Shown here piece by piece: positions 14,817 through 29,800 of a stretch of DNA of 64,000 nt. The notes beneath the pieces are model-generated. The model was not told the origin of the DNA. It saw only the letters and a list, made by a program, of their open reading frames with translations, and searched no databases. The first letter of the stretch is position 1, and each line of letters opens with the position of its first letter. The position numbers and the translations under genes are program-made. Origin of the DNA: Candidatus Peribacteria bacterium (lineage in GTDB: Bacteria; Patescibacteriota; Gracilibacteria; UBA1369; 2-02-FULL-48-14); the NCBI GenBank assembly GCA_943357175.1, contig CALRGE010000006.1, positions 1-64,000 of the forward strand, read 5' to 3'.

Positions 14817-17800
14817 ATGCAAAAATGCACGCCATGGCATATTCGGCTGATCTCGTCTGTTATTATTTCTTCGATGCTGATGGGAGTGGCTCCGGTAAGC
14901 GAATTTATTCGTGTTGCAGATGCTTTTACATTTCAGAGTGACGGAGGAGATTTGACGGAAGTGCATCCGGGTGGAGGACTAACGGAAATTAGAGAAGTGA
15001 GTAGTGTTGAAACACGTTATGGGCTAGTGGCGATTTTGGTGAATAGTGAGGTTTGGGAAGATACGACAAGTTATCAAGGTTTGGTTTCTGGATATTCGGC
15101 TAGTAACACAAGAATTTTTGAGAGGATTCAGCGCTATGCGGCAGATGTTCAAGCGGCAATTCCGTGGACGAAGACTTTGATTATTACGGTTGATGAAGAT
15201 GAAAGTACTGTTGGCATTCAGAAACTGCTCGAGCGGCTTTATTTTGAGGGTGATCCGAATGACACTGATTTAACAAGGTTGTCTGGTTTGGTTATCGTAG
15301 GTGATGTGCCACTGCCTGTGGTTAATAAAAGCGGACACAGATTTATTTCGATGATGCCGTATACGGATTTTGATGATCCGTCTTATTTGGTTAATGAAAC
15401 AAGTCAAGATTTTGAGAGGAATAAAGTGGCTGATAATTTACAGGCTGATATTTGGCATGGGGTCATTGTTCCGCCAAAAAGTGGAGATGAGGGTATGGAA
15501 ATGCTGGCGGAATATTTCGACAAAAATAATAGTTTTCACGCTGGTGATTCTGATTTTTCTAATTTTACTAAGAAAACTTACATCGGTGATTTTGTGACAG
15601 AAGAGAACACTGTGAATAATGTTTCATTCGCAAGTTATAATAGATTTTTAGATCACTGGGAGGAGATTGCTTATTACCGTTACACAAGCTCGATGCTAAC
15701 AGAAATGTATGCGGACATGCTTGCTTCTGTTGAATCAGGCGACAAAGTGGACAATGACGGTGACGGCAGAGTTGACGAGGAGGCGAAGAATGGAAAAGAT
15801 GATGATGGTGATGATTTAACAGATGAAGATATTGGAGATGGTTTTTATGAAATTGATAATGATGGCGACGGTGAGATTGATGAAGATTCCGGGCAAGATA
15901 ATAACAATGATGAAGATGCTAACCCATTGTATGATGATAAATTTGAGGATGTTCCTTTTTACAAAGATGGAACGAATGATGAAGATCCACCTGGAGATGC
16001 AAATGGAGACGGTTGCCCTGGAGCTTGCGGCAAAGATGATAACGGTAATTCAATTGATCATGATGAAGATGGATTTCCTACCGGAATGGAAATGGTAAAT
16101 GGGTGGCATTGGAGCAAAGGGAAAATTCCTTGGGCTAATCCGAAAGGTGTTGTGAAAGATCCGCCTTTTGATCAAGATATTGATAATGATGCTGATGCAA
16201 CTGCCTATTTCACATCACTTTTTGTTGATGAAGATTATCGAGATTTGCTAGCACTTGGCTTGGTTACAAGAGCTGATAGCAGTTGTTATGAAGGCTCAAC
16301 TTGGCATGGCGAATGGGATGATGACGAAGATGGCCTTTGTGATGAAGATGGTTCAAGTGAAATTATTGAAGCAACGGGTTTTGCTTATAACGATAATGAT
16401 GAAGATGGGATTATTGATGAAGACCCAGCAGGAATGAAACCTGAAGGAATTTTTGAAAGTTTGCCGGATATTCAATCGAAGAAAGTTTTTGAGGGACTCG
16501 TTAGTAGATATGTTGAAATTTTCCAGCAGCCATTGGGTGTTTGGAATCGAATTGTTGATGGGACAGGTAGATGGGGCACAAGAAACGAAGATGCAGAAGG
16601 CAAAGTTACAAATGATTATGACAGCAGTGTTTCTTTAATTTCAAAAAAAGATGAGTCGGTTTTGCAATATTTGCGTGCTGTTAATGATAATTTTGAGGCG
16701 GAAGTAAAAACAATGGCAGAGGATTTGCAACAAGACATTCCACTGTTCGGTTATGAAATGCTTTATGGAACTATTACTTTTGATCCGGTTGATGAAGATT
16801 CTGATCCGGTGACTGAGGATATTTGTGATCCTTTGGTTAATTCAAGTTCTGACGACGCTTGTTTTATGTTTGTTAATCAATCAACTTCTGATATATCAAC
16901 GGGGAATGTTTTCACTTGGTCTTTGGCACCCAATGCCGAACAAACTTTCATGTATGGAACGCCATATACAGAGATAGACAGTGTAAAAGATTGTTCAGAT
17001 TTGGGTGGAACATATGAAGATGGAGGACAGTTTGTTAAATACAGTTCACTGTATAGTGTTTCGACTGCTGATATTACTGACGATGCTGAAATAGAGAATT
17101 ACAAAGGATGTTTGATTTCAAATTTAGCGCATGCAATGGACGATCCGGAGCAAGAAATATGCTTTCCGGCAATTGCAACAGAAGAGACAAGCTTGAGAAA
17201 TGGTGCGAAAGCATTTGTTGATGATCCGACTACCTCTGAAGATGAAATCAAACAAACATGGGCTAAATCTGAACAAGGCTACCCTGCTTGTTTTGAACTG
17301 AGAGAAATGGAAACATATCAAATTTACAACAAAGTGTACGGGAGTGATTATAGTGGTGATAACAGTTATTTATGGAACCTTTCACAACTCAGTAAAGATG
17401 ATCCTAAGTCGGAAGAAGAGTATGAAGCTCTTGTTCATGAATACTATGAAAATGCAGGGCATCCAACTTTGAGAAAGGCATTTAATGAGCTGATGTTGTA
17501 TGACAAGGATGGAATAAAATATTCTATTGCCGCGATGTTGAAAGATGCCGGTTTTGACACTTCAAGTGACGACGCAATGGATTTAGCGCTGTCTTTTAAT
17601 GATTCATTCAATATAGATAATCCGGTTGATGGGGTGGAGGAGATAAATATTGATGTTCAAAGGAGATATGTTGAGGAGACTTCAGGATTTTTGACCGGTG
17701 GATTTACTACAGATAAAAATAATGCAAAGAAAATCCCTTCAGTTTTTGAATATATTGAACCAAGAAATGGTACGCTAAATATTCAGATTGCTGATGGAGC

Positions 17801-20800
17801 GACTCCGAATTTGCCGGTAGACGCGAATAGGAGAATTTCATTTATGGATAAATCTGAGACGCCTCAGGTTTTGAAATACATAAATTTATACAGGGCTGAA
17901 ACTGTTGAAGATGTACAGGCACAAATTGAAACTTTGGCAGCATCGATGGAGGAAGTTTCAGGTGGAAATGCTTACGCAGACGACATTAGAGATTTCAAAT
18001 TGAATGAAGAGCAGTTAACTGATGCCTTGGCTTGGTATCACATGAATATTGATCAAAAACATAAATATTTATTTACGAATTATTTGGGTGCTGATCCGGC
18101 AATTACATCAAAGCCAAGTGATGGATTTGAAGTTTCAAACATTATTGTCGAAGGTACTCCAACTCAAATGGATTTCAGTTTCAACGGAGCAAAACCAACT
18201 GAAGAAGATGATTTGGAATATATATATAAAACCCAAGCTTTAATTGATGAAGCGTTGGCGGCGGAGGCAAGCACAGAAGCGGAAAGTTATGATGCAATAA
18301 GTGAAGTGACTAATACAACTCCAATTCCACTCGTTGAATGGATGGATGAAATTATAAAATGGCTAAGTGATATTCAAGATTCCGTTAGTAGTGTTGGAAC
18401 TTTTAGCGGTGGTGATTATTGTGCGAGTGCAACAACTGATTTAGCCGCAGTGAGTGCTGTAAATAATACTGATAGTGATGGGAGTGGTAAGCCGGATGTT
18501 GCAGATAATACAAAGACTATTACCTTAACTAGTGAAGAAAACAACGTTTTGCAATCTAACGGTGATAGTACTTATAAAGTTAGCGTAAGTGCTAGAAAAT
18601 CAGATGGTTCAGCGAATGCTGAAGACAGTTACACAGAAGTAAAACTCGAGATTGTTTCGGGTGATGAAACACTTGAAGTTAGCGGAAATGACACAATGCA
18701 ATTAACCGCCGGTGTTGCTACTTTTACTTTGAAGAGCAAAGATCCTGGAAATTTTAAAATTAAAGCGACAGTGACAAGCAGTGATGATTTGAGTGATTCA
18801 AATTCATTAAGCGGAACAGTAACTGATAAATATGTGAAAGTTACGACTTATACTTTGAGCAATCTTGTGTCTACTGGAAGTGGAGAATCAAGCCTTGGTC
18901 AGAATATTGATGTACTTGATTATGATGACAATATTGTTGCGACTTTAGATACAATAACTGGTGATTTGACTCTTGATGGTGCTGAGGCAAAACTCTTGGA
19001 GGCTAATGCCGATTCATCAACAAGTATTGCGATTCAAAGTTCTACCGGGAATATTTTTGCGACTTTTTATTTAATTCCTGCAACTCAAAAAGTTAGTGTC
19101 GGTGATGGTTTGGATGGGGTTTATGTCAACGCGGTAGACGGCATTGCTACTACTACGACGGACGGCGTGAGCCTTGAACACAATGGTGTGGAAATGGGAT
19201 TCGTAAACGGAATGGGGCAAATTGCAATTTCTGATGATTATTATTTGGATTTTCAAAATCCAGGGGAGATAAATATTTTTGATCCGATGAAGATTTCAGA
19301 CGCTGATGGAAATACAATTTTCGAAGTGACAATAAAAGTACTCGACCAAACTGTAAATTTGGTGGATGCCGGAACCACAATAAGTTATTTCTGGCCTTCG
19401 CCGAAAAAAGGACGCATTGTGCCGGCTAAAAATACCGCATACGCGGAGACTGTTATTCCTGATACAGACGGTGATAGTCTGGATGATCTTGAAGAATATG
19501 CGATTGGAACAGACATGGAAATTACTGATACTGACGGCGATGGCTACGCGGATGGGATCGAAGTTTTCAGTGGAAATGACCCACTGGCAGATGGAAAAAA
19601 ATTATTTAGTGATGTTGGACCGACTGACGAATCATACGCGGATATTGTTAAACTTTATTTACGAGGAGTGATTCGCGGATACACTGATGGTTCTTTTAAA
19701 CCTGACAACGCACTGACTCGTGAAGAGTTTTTGCAGGTGGATTTGGGAGGGATTTGCGTTTCGTGTCAAAAGTTTTCTGAAGAATATAAAGTGCTTTTGC
19801 TTGAAAATTATAATACAGATCCCTTCCCTGATACTGATATAAATCCTGAACTTTTATATTGTGTTGCTGAAGGAAAAACACGAGAAATTGTTTCCGGTTA
19901 TGCGAGCGGTGAAAATGTCGGCTATTTCGTTCCTAAACAGTTTATAAGTAGAGCTGAGGCGACGAAAGTACTTGTTGAAACGGCGGAGTTAGCTGTGGCA
20001 AGCAGTGAAGGTGTTTGGTATGGAGCTTATGTGAAATCGGCACAAGAAAATCATATTTTTCCAAGCGGTAGATTCACAGAATTAGATGGCGATTCTCCAC
20101 AAGATTTTTCTGATTGGTTTGATGCAGATCAAGCCGCAAACGGCGAATTTAAAACTTGGATAGAGGGCTACATTTCAAGAGAGGAATTTGCAATGATGGC
20201 TTCGAATTTATTAGCGGTAAAAGATTGTCGAGCTGTTGATTTTGACAGTGAAGGATTAAGTGATACAGAGGAAGATTTAATTTATAATACAGATAAATAC
20301 GCAAGTGATACTGACGGAGGTGGTGTTAATGATTTTGACGAAGTTGTAAGAGGAACTGACCCTAATGATAAGAGTGATGATTATGCGACTTCCAGTGGTG
20401 ACGAGGGGGAAAGCTCGACTACGTCGAGTGCTTCGTCGAGTGTTGAAGATTTTGAAGCTCAATTTGGTGACTACAGCCATGATGCCGGAGTTTATGGCGA
20501 AGGCGATACAATTGTTTATGAAACAGTGACGACTTCAGTTGATACATCGAGCACTGAAGTTAAAGTTTACACTGACCTACTGGCAGCGGACGGAGAATCG
20601 ATCATTTATGTTAAGGCGGAAATTCGAGATCAAAGCGGAAATGTTTATACAGATGACAATTCAAGTGTAATTAAATTCACCCTATCTACTGCGGATTATT
20701 CAGAAATTGACAGTGATTCTGTGAAAGTGAGTGGTGGAATTGCGGAAACTGTGATGACTGCAAAAACCGTCGCGGGTGAGTTAACTGTTGAAGCAAAAAT

Positions 20801-23800
20801 TAGTGATGGATCAATTCCTTCTCAAAATAGTGATGTGAATGTTTATGCTGGCGTGCCTGTTAAAACTGTTGTTAGCGCAGATTCTACTGTTTTGCCGTCG
20901 GGTGGTGAAAGTTTGGATGATGTACGAGTAACTTTATATGATGCTTTCGGAAATATTGCGAATTATGGCTTTCACACGGTAACAATTGAAAGTGAGGGCG
21001 GAATTGAAGTGATGGATTTATATGATGAAGATGAAGAAACAGAGGGCTATCAAATTACGAGTTCGGAAGGTTTTGTGGATTTCAGAATTAAGTCTTCACT
21101 TGTTGAAGATATTTCTGTAATCAAGGCAAGCCTTTTGGATGGTGGAGATGGTGGAAGTCTGTTGAAAATCAGCTCGCTTGAAGGAATGAAAATTCAATTA
21201 AAAACCAGCCAACCTTACATGGTTGCAGGAAGCGCTACTTCACAAACTGTTGCCATTAGAGTTGTGGATTCCATGAATAAAGTTGTGACAGGATTCCAGG
21301 GTGAAATTAATTTAGTTCCAAGTGATGATAAATTCGGAACTTTTGATGCACAAACTTTAGATTTGGTTTTGGGCGCTGGAACTGTAAATATTACTGTTGG
21401 AACTTTGGCAGGCATTGCGAGTTTAATTGGAACAAGCCCTGGATTCTCTGCCGGTAGTACAAATATGACAGTTAAACCGGCCGATCCATATTCCATTCAA
21501 TTGGTGAAAGAAGACGGTGGTACAAATTTAAAAGCAGCCGGTAAAGAAACTTTTTATGCTGATGTTTATGATGAATATGGAAATTTAGTTAGCAACGATA
21601 GTACAACAGCAATCAGTCTTAGAAAAACCGATTCAACAAGTGAATATGGGCAATTAAGTACTACTAGCGTGACTGCGAAAAACGGCCGCGCAAAATTTCA
21701 AGTAACGGCTTCAGATGTTAGCGGTGTTCTTAATTTGGTTGCATCAAGTGCGGGGCTTGTTGCAGGATCTTTTGGAGGAAATGTGAATTATTCAATGGAT
21801 TCGGATGATTTTGAAGCTATTGAGCCACAAGGTCTTTATACTAATTTGCTTGGTGCAAATTATGGAGACGTAACACAAAGTAACTATATTGGTGGATACA
21901 TGACTTTCAATGGAAGATCACAAGTTGTAAACACAATGATTGCAGCACCTAAGCCAAAATTGGAATTAGCGAGTGTAGATGCGAACGGAAAAATAAATAT
22001 TGTGGATGGTGAGTCAATTTCACAAACTGTTATGGGGGCAGGAGATACTTTACCGGTTAAAATGACATGGAGAAGTTTTCCTGATGATGTTTTACAAGCA
22101 CAGATTTTCTATGTTGCACCTTCAAGCACCGATTCAATTACAACGACATTAGTAAGCACTGATGAATCATTTGAAATGGTTCAAAAAGATGCAGATATTT
22201 ATTTGAGAGAAGATGATGCAGGCGTTGTAAAAGTTCGTGAAGACGGACAAATTGAACTGCTTGATTCAAATTATAATCTTTCAGTTAATGCATCGGCGGA
22301 ACAATTGAGCTTCATTGTTTACAAAACTACTGAGGCAGTAATGCAGGTTGATTTTACCGGTGAATGGACAGCTGATGTGACAATGCTTGCCTCAACTTAT
22401 GATATTGAAGAATACGCCGGTCTTTCTCCTGGAATTTATTTGATTCCAACAACATCGAATACAGGAAATTTTGTGACAATGCCTTCAGGAAATTCTTCTG
22501 CTGATCCGATTGGGCTTGTTTTAACAGATCCGACTCAGGAATTGGCTGAACAAATGAGACCTTCGCTAGGCTACGACAGCCTTGATAAAGCTGAAGATGT
22601 TGGAACTGTTGGTTATGAAGGTGACAACAAAAATATTCTGCTTTTTGCTGCTGGAAATACTGCCGGAGAATCAAATATGTACTACACATCTGAGGCGGGA
22701 ATTTTGCTTGGTGACCCTAGTATTCGTCTTGAAAAAAATAATACGCAGAATGAAGCAGGCTTCACTGAAGACATTGGAAAAATGGTTTACGCGAATGGTA
22801 AAGATATCACTTCCCTGCTCAAACTTGATTACAACGGAGATGAGTTAGATGATGTTTTAATTGTTTATGAAGATGGTCAAATTGATGTGCTTCAAAATTC
22901 AAAATCAGCGAATCGTTTGAATAATCGTGGCACGGTTTTATATGTTGAAAATAAAATTGAATCAGTAGATAAAGGAGATTTCAACGGTGATGAATTGGAT
23001 GATCTTTTGATTGTTACAAAAACTTCATGTTTGGCTGATGAAATGTGTCTTTATATTTATGAAAATATTGGAGGAGGATTTGTTGCACATAATTTGACGT
23101 TGAGTGAAATTACTTCGAAGCCGGAACAAGTAAAAGCAAGTGATTTAAATGGTGACGGTTATACAGATATTGTGATTATGGATGTGAATTTGAACCTTTA
23201 TATTATTTGGAATAATGAAGGCGTGCTGGAAGAAGTTGAAAAAATAAATAATTTTGGATTGAATGTTACTGAAGGAGATAATTTATATTCTGACTTAGCT
23301 GTTTCTTATACCGGAATCAATAGTGAAGCTATTATTCTTGAAGTTCCAAGTGATGAAGTTGCCGGTCAAGAATACATTGATGCAATTGCAGGAAGTTCAG
23401 ATTACTCACTTGAGGGCTCTGATATTAGTGGTAGTAAAAATGTAAATTTTGATATTGCTGATCAAGAGACAGTTAGTGATGCAATTGCAGCGACTAAAAC
23501 TTTGGCTGATGACAATGGAGGCGAAGTGGAAGTTGGTGATACTTTGACTTACACAATTACTTTGTTGAATAATTCCAGCGGCATCGGCCTTGCCGATATT
23601 TATATTGCAGATTCTGTTTCTACAAGATTTGAATTCAGTGAAAGTTTGGAATGCGATGAATGTGATGAAGCGCTTTACATTGAAACTGGTGACAGTGCGA
23701 GACCATGGGCATACGGACCGATTTCTCTTAGTGGCGGTGGATCTGCTGTTATTAGTTACAAAGTAACAGTTAATGATTTGCCGGGAATGTCGATGATGAT

Positions 23801-26800
23801 TGGAGATGATCTTTATAATGATTACACAAATGATGACTACCCTGATATTGGCCTTTCACCGGAAGGAAATGATACTGGATCAATGATTATTTATTACTCG
23901 AACGGTGAAGATTCTTCAGGCGATTTTGATAGAATTAATTATGTTGAGAAAGAATATTCAGGTGCAGATGCTGAAGAGGAAACACCAACTGCTGTTGAAG
24001 ATGATGCCATAGATTTAACAGATGCAGATGGTGACAATGTGCCTGATGCTTTTGGCGAAATGGATCCTGATAAAGGAATTAAAAAAACTGCTGGAAACAA
24101 AGAATTGATGGAGACCGTAATGCATGCAAAAGATTTTGATGGAGACGGTTGGTACGCAAAAGATGAAATAACCGCTGATGATACTGATCTTGATGATGAT
24201 GGGTTGAATGATTCAATTGATCAGTGGGTAATTACAGGAGTTGCTGCAGGAGCATCTATGCTACTTGACCCTGAAAAAACTCTCGATGAATTAGGCGATT
24301 CGATTAATGAACTTGATACATATGTGCAAGCGGGTGCCGCAATTGTTGAAGATGTAGTTGCAACATTTTTCTGTAATGGTGGCTGTATTGCAATGCCATC
24401 AAATATTGCATTCCTTGCTCCTGGAACTTTTCATATGCCACTGACAGGAACATCAATAAGTCCGGATGATCCTGGTATTCCGATATTTGGAATTTATCCT
24501 ATTCCAACACCTCCGGTTGTTTGTTTCTTCATGGCTTGTAATAAAACCTCAATTTTCAGATTCTTTATTGCCCCAACAACAACTCTAGGAATTGGTGTTG
24601 CTCTATGTGTGTCACCACAAGGAATACAGGGAGTATGTTTTGCTTTCACCGTTCCATTATTACAAATGCTCGGAGTTTGTGATGCAATTAATGGGGCAAT
24701 TTCCAGCGCTATGTCTAGTGCGACTTCATTCACAGCAAGTGCTGATACAAAAGTCTTCAGTGCAAGTGTATCCGCGAGTGCGGGTGGAGATGGTGGAATT
24801 AGCTCAGGTGTATTTACTGATTATTCACCCCCAATTATTACAAATGTGAATATTCAAATTCCCGGCTTCCCCGCAATCTTCACAGACTGGTGGAAAAAAC
24901 AAAAATATGAATTTTTCCAAATGCTTGATTTGCCGGATATTACATTTATATATCCTGATCCGGATAGTTTAAAGAATGCATTCCAGCCTGACCCTTCACA
25001 ACCAGATCTTGGATTAAAAACAAATATTCTTGGGCTTCAAAAATGGCTTAGTATTGCGAATTCTTTGCCAGTTGTAAATATTGAACCAAAAGTTGTAAAT
25101 ATTAATTATCCTTTCATAACTCCGGAAGAAATTGAGTTGGCTAAAAAAGATTGGGAACAATGGCTAGTTGATGCAAAGGCAGAATGGGAAAGATTCAAGG
25201 CTGAGTTTGAGCCACAAATTGATAAAGATCTGTTTGGAAATATTGAAGAAGCATGGAATGAGAATATTGCGATAATGGAAAATAATCTGGCTATACTTGA
25301 AGATTATGGACATGTGCCGGAAGATCTTTTGAAAATTAGAAATCTGCATGCTTATTACGCTAAAGTAATTATTTGTTATTTAGATGCTGTGCTTGGATTT
25401 ACAGCCGGCTATTTGGGAACAAATGCTGAAAGAATTGAGGCCTGGATGGAATGGGTTGCTCAGTTAAAAAATATAATAAAAGGTTGGGGTGCAATCATAA
25501 AGCTTTCCGGAGATTTCATGAATGCATGTGATAAATGTACAAATCAGCGTTATAGCGCCTTCCAAATTATTGCGAGTCTTTTCGCTTTCCTTCCGGATAT
25601 TCCAGTAATTGAAATGCCGAAATGGCCGGATATTGTTATTGATGTTTCAAATATTGAAGCTGGAGTAAATCTTATTTGGCCAGATTTAAAATTTGTTCCG
25701 CAAACAATTATTATTCCAAAAATTCCACGTGTAAGTTTGCCGACCGGTAGTATAAATCTAGACTTTTTCTTGGGCTATAATATTGACTTACAATTGCCTA
25801 CCCTACCGGAATTGAATTTGGATTTTGAGGTGCCGGAAATGCCAACTCTTTCACTACCAAATCTTCCTGATTTGCCACCACCACCAGCAATTCCAAAAAT
25901 TGATGCAACTTTGAAAGCCAGCCTAGATATTGTTTCAACTGTATTGAAAATTATCTGTTTAATCAGATCAAATTTCTTTCCTGTTCAAGAGTCAGCATTA
26001 AAAACAAAGATTGAAGAAATGACGGAAAGATCAAGTAGCATAGTGCTTCCGGTAGATCTTAAAGTAACAGTTTCATTCCCAAAAATCAGTCTGGATTTCG
26101 TTAAAGAAATTGATATCACAACGTATCTAAAAATTGAGCCGGATATCACTGCAGTTTATGATGTTGTAAATATGTTAGGAGAAAAATCTAATGATTTTCT
26201 TGGTAAAATACTTAAAGATTTCAATTCTGCCACATCTGGTTTGGCGGGAGATGTGCAAAGTTGGATGGATCAATTGGGCGATATGAATTTGGATATTGAA
26301 GCAAGTGCCGGAGCATCCGCGGAAATTGATGAAGATGGTGTGTCTGCGGAAAAAGAAGCTGAGGGCTCTGTAGAGCTTGAGACTTATAACCCAGCAAAGA
26401 GTGTCGCTTATCAATATAAAGATGCACCTCTTGTTGCGGGTAATCTTGCCGTATTAAAAAGCACATTTGGAGACTTAACTAAACAAATTAAAGATTGGAA
26501 TGATGCGACTCCGGATAAATTTGAATTGAAGGCTGAAAGTATAATTTTGGCAGAGAATGATCCACTTCTTCACAGATATAATGATGTAATTAAGAATCAA
26601 AATCTTGATGCAAAATTCTTGGCTCAAATTAAAGATAGTCCTTTGGCAAATGTTGTCACTATGCGAAATAAGATGATCGCATCTGTGCAACAAATGGATA
26701 AAGGAACTCAGACTTTGGAAAATATGGATGGCAATAATTTCATGAAATATCTAGCGATGGAAAGTGAGAATGAAAGATATGGATTTGTTTCTGATAAAAC

Positions 26801-29800
26801 CGGACCAATCTCTAGTGGTAGTGTTAAGAGATTTAAAGATGAAGTTGTGGAGTCAAAAGATATGAAAGTTGAACTTGCCTCAGAAGATGAAACAGAACTC
26901 AGTATTCAAGCGCCTGAGGCGGTTAACGATGGAATTTATATTTACAATGCAGAGCTTGGCATTAGTCAAAAATTAATTAAATATACTAAAGAATCTGATT
27001 CTTCTATTAGTTTGCTAATGTTTGACATTGATAATGACAGTGATGAAGACATCATTTATTCAATGGGTGGTAATGTTTATATTAAAGAAAATTACACTGA
27101 GGAGGCGAGTTTAAAATACGTGAGTGATGATCCGGTAGTATATACAGTTGCTGATTTGGAACCGATAGCAGGAAATGTAAATAATTTTGAAACCGGTGAA
27201 AATTCATACCAAAAGGCAAGTTTTGCGTTTGATGCGAATGGAGATTCTCTTGGTTATCAAATTTTGCTTTATGATTCGCTTGATGCTGAAGAAAGCGCTC
27301 CCGATGAGAATGTGAAGAGGATGTTATTATTGAATGATAGTGAGAATGATTCCGCCGTTTTCCTTGATGAAAATGGCAGTGAAATAAATGCAGGAGGAAC
27401 ACTAACTGCAGATACAGATTCAGCATTATTCGAGTCTGGTGAGCTTAATGTAGAGATTCCAGCAGGCGTTGAAACAACACTAGCGACCATCAGACAGAGT
27501 AGAATTTATGTTAAGAGTGAAAGTGGCTCTGCATCACTTCACGGAGGATATTTGAGAACTGAAATTGATTCTGACGGTGAAATTATTTCTGATGATAGTG
27601 TGAGATTCCAAACACTTGAAGATACTAATATAAAATTGATTGAAGAAACCGGAACAACAAGCATAAATCTGCCTGCTCTATATACAATTGATTTACCAAG
27701 AGGAGAAGGTAGAACAATTCGAGTTGAAAGTGGAAAAGTACTTTGGATTGATTTGAATGAAACTGCGGAGGAACAAGATTTGATGGAAAATATGGAAATT
27801 TATGCTGAGGAAAGTGTGGTTTTGTCAGGTAATGGAAAAACAACACTGAGTATTACTGAAGGGCTTGATTTTGAACTTGATGAAGAAGAATTATTTGTTA
27901 TGGATTTGTTATCGAGTCCAACTAATCCAAATGCAGAAGTTGAACTTGAGAATGGAGCTTATTACACTAATGTGAAAGCAATTTATGCTGAAGGAATTTC
28001 TACAGTTTCCGATAACATACTTTTGAATCCACAAATTTGTGGAGATGATAGTTCACCTTATCCGGTTTTGAGTAATACAGAAATGGATATTTCAGTTTTC
28101 ACAACAGCTAGCGTTTCAGCAGCGAATTCATTTGATTCAACTAGTGAAATTGGTGAAGTTTATTGGGATACTGATGATACTTTGGACAGCGATTCTAACG
28201 GAGTTAAGAATGATGATAAAGATGTGGAGGGTGAGACTGTTGATATAGGTCCTTACGATGATGTTAATGCAAGAATTGTCACAGCATATATTGCAGATAT
28301 TGTTGGAAATGTTTCAAGTGCAACAATTTCTGTGAATGTTTTCGTGCCGGAAATAATACTAACAAGCGCTGACACCGGTGAAGTTCTTGGGACTACCGAT
28401 CCTTCAACTGCAAATCTTCCAATTCATTTAATTCGTGATAGAGATGGAGAGCTTACAGAACTTGGTGAAGGATATATTACAGATTCTGCCGGTGAATTTA
28501 TGGCTGATGATTTCAATGATTCCGACTTAATAGATGTATATAATCAAAGTGATGAGACTATTGCCCAATTTAATCCTGACACGAAACAATTACTTGTTTA
28601 TAACGAAGCATATGAAGCCCTCGCCTTGCCTTCTGGTACCGACTGGCCTGCGAGATTAGTTGTTTCAGAAATTGCAACCGGAGAAATTATGGCGAGCTTT
28701 ATAGTTGTTTCTGATGAAGATGGAGGAATTACTGAAGTAGATGATGATCTTGAAGATGTTGATCTTTCTAGTGCGGAGAATGTGCATGTGCATGTTTTGG
28801 AAGATGCTGAAAATTATGAAGTGACTGATGACGGATTTGCAGCAAAAGATGAATTTGGAGTTAATGAAATGTTAATCAGAAAAAATGGAAATGTGACAAT
28901 GTATAATTCTCGATTTGAATTGAAAAAACGTGAGACTGATTCACTTGATGATTATTTGATACTAGACCTTTATGATGATGGAGTGCTTGAACTTGAGTTC
29001 TTCATTGGTTCACCAAGTGTTGTTGAAATTAAGAACAACCAAGAACTTGAATTGCCTGATTCAGAGCCATTAATTGCAGGTTCTTCAAGTGGCGAAGAAG
29101 AGGAAGAAATTGCGCAACAATATTTTGTGGATATTACATCAGATGATCCACTTTTTGAGGACATTTGGAAGCTCGTTCAAAGAGGAATTCTAACTGGATA
29201 TGTTGTGGATGGCTTAAATTATTTTGAGCCTGATAATGACATAACAAGGGCGGAATTCACCAAGATTATTCTTTCTATTTTATGTATAAGTCCAAGTGAT
29301 GAAGCAAAGGTGGCTCCATCTGTATTCAATGATATTTTAAGCACTGAAGATTGGTATTTCCCTTATACTAAAGAATCTTATATTAGAGATTTAATTACCG
29401 GTTACTTGGGAGAAGTTGATGCGAATGGTCAATCGCCTTTCAAACCTAATAACACGATAACTCGAGCCGAGGCTGCAAAGATTGTGCTTGAGGCATTGAA
29501 TATGCAAGAAATTATTACATTGCCTGAAGATATGTCTGGTGAATATTGGTATTCTGAATACATTACTGTTGCTCAAGATTTTAGTGAATATTTGACGGCT
29601 GAATCAGGTGGAACAGAAAATTATATTTTGACTGCTGAAGAAGCTGAAGATCCTTCACATATAGTAACTCGTTACGAATTTGTTGAAATGTCCGTTCGCG
29701 CATTGAACGCTTACAATTGTTTTGATGTTGATAGTGATGAAGATGGGCTAACCGATTATGAAGAAGAAAATACTTATGGAACAGATCCTTTCAGTGAGGA

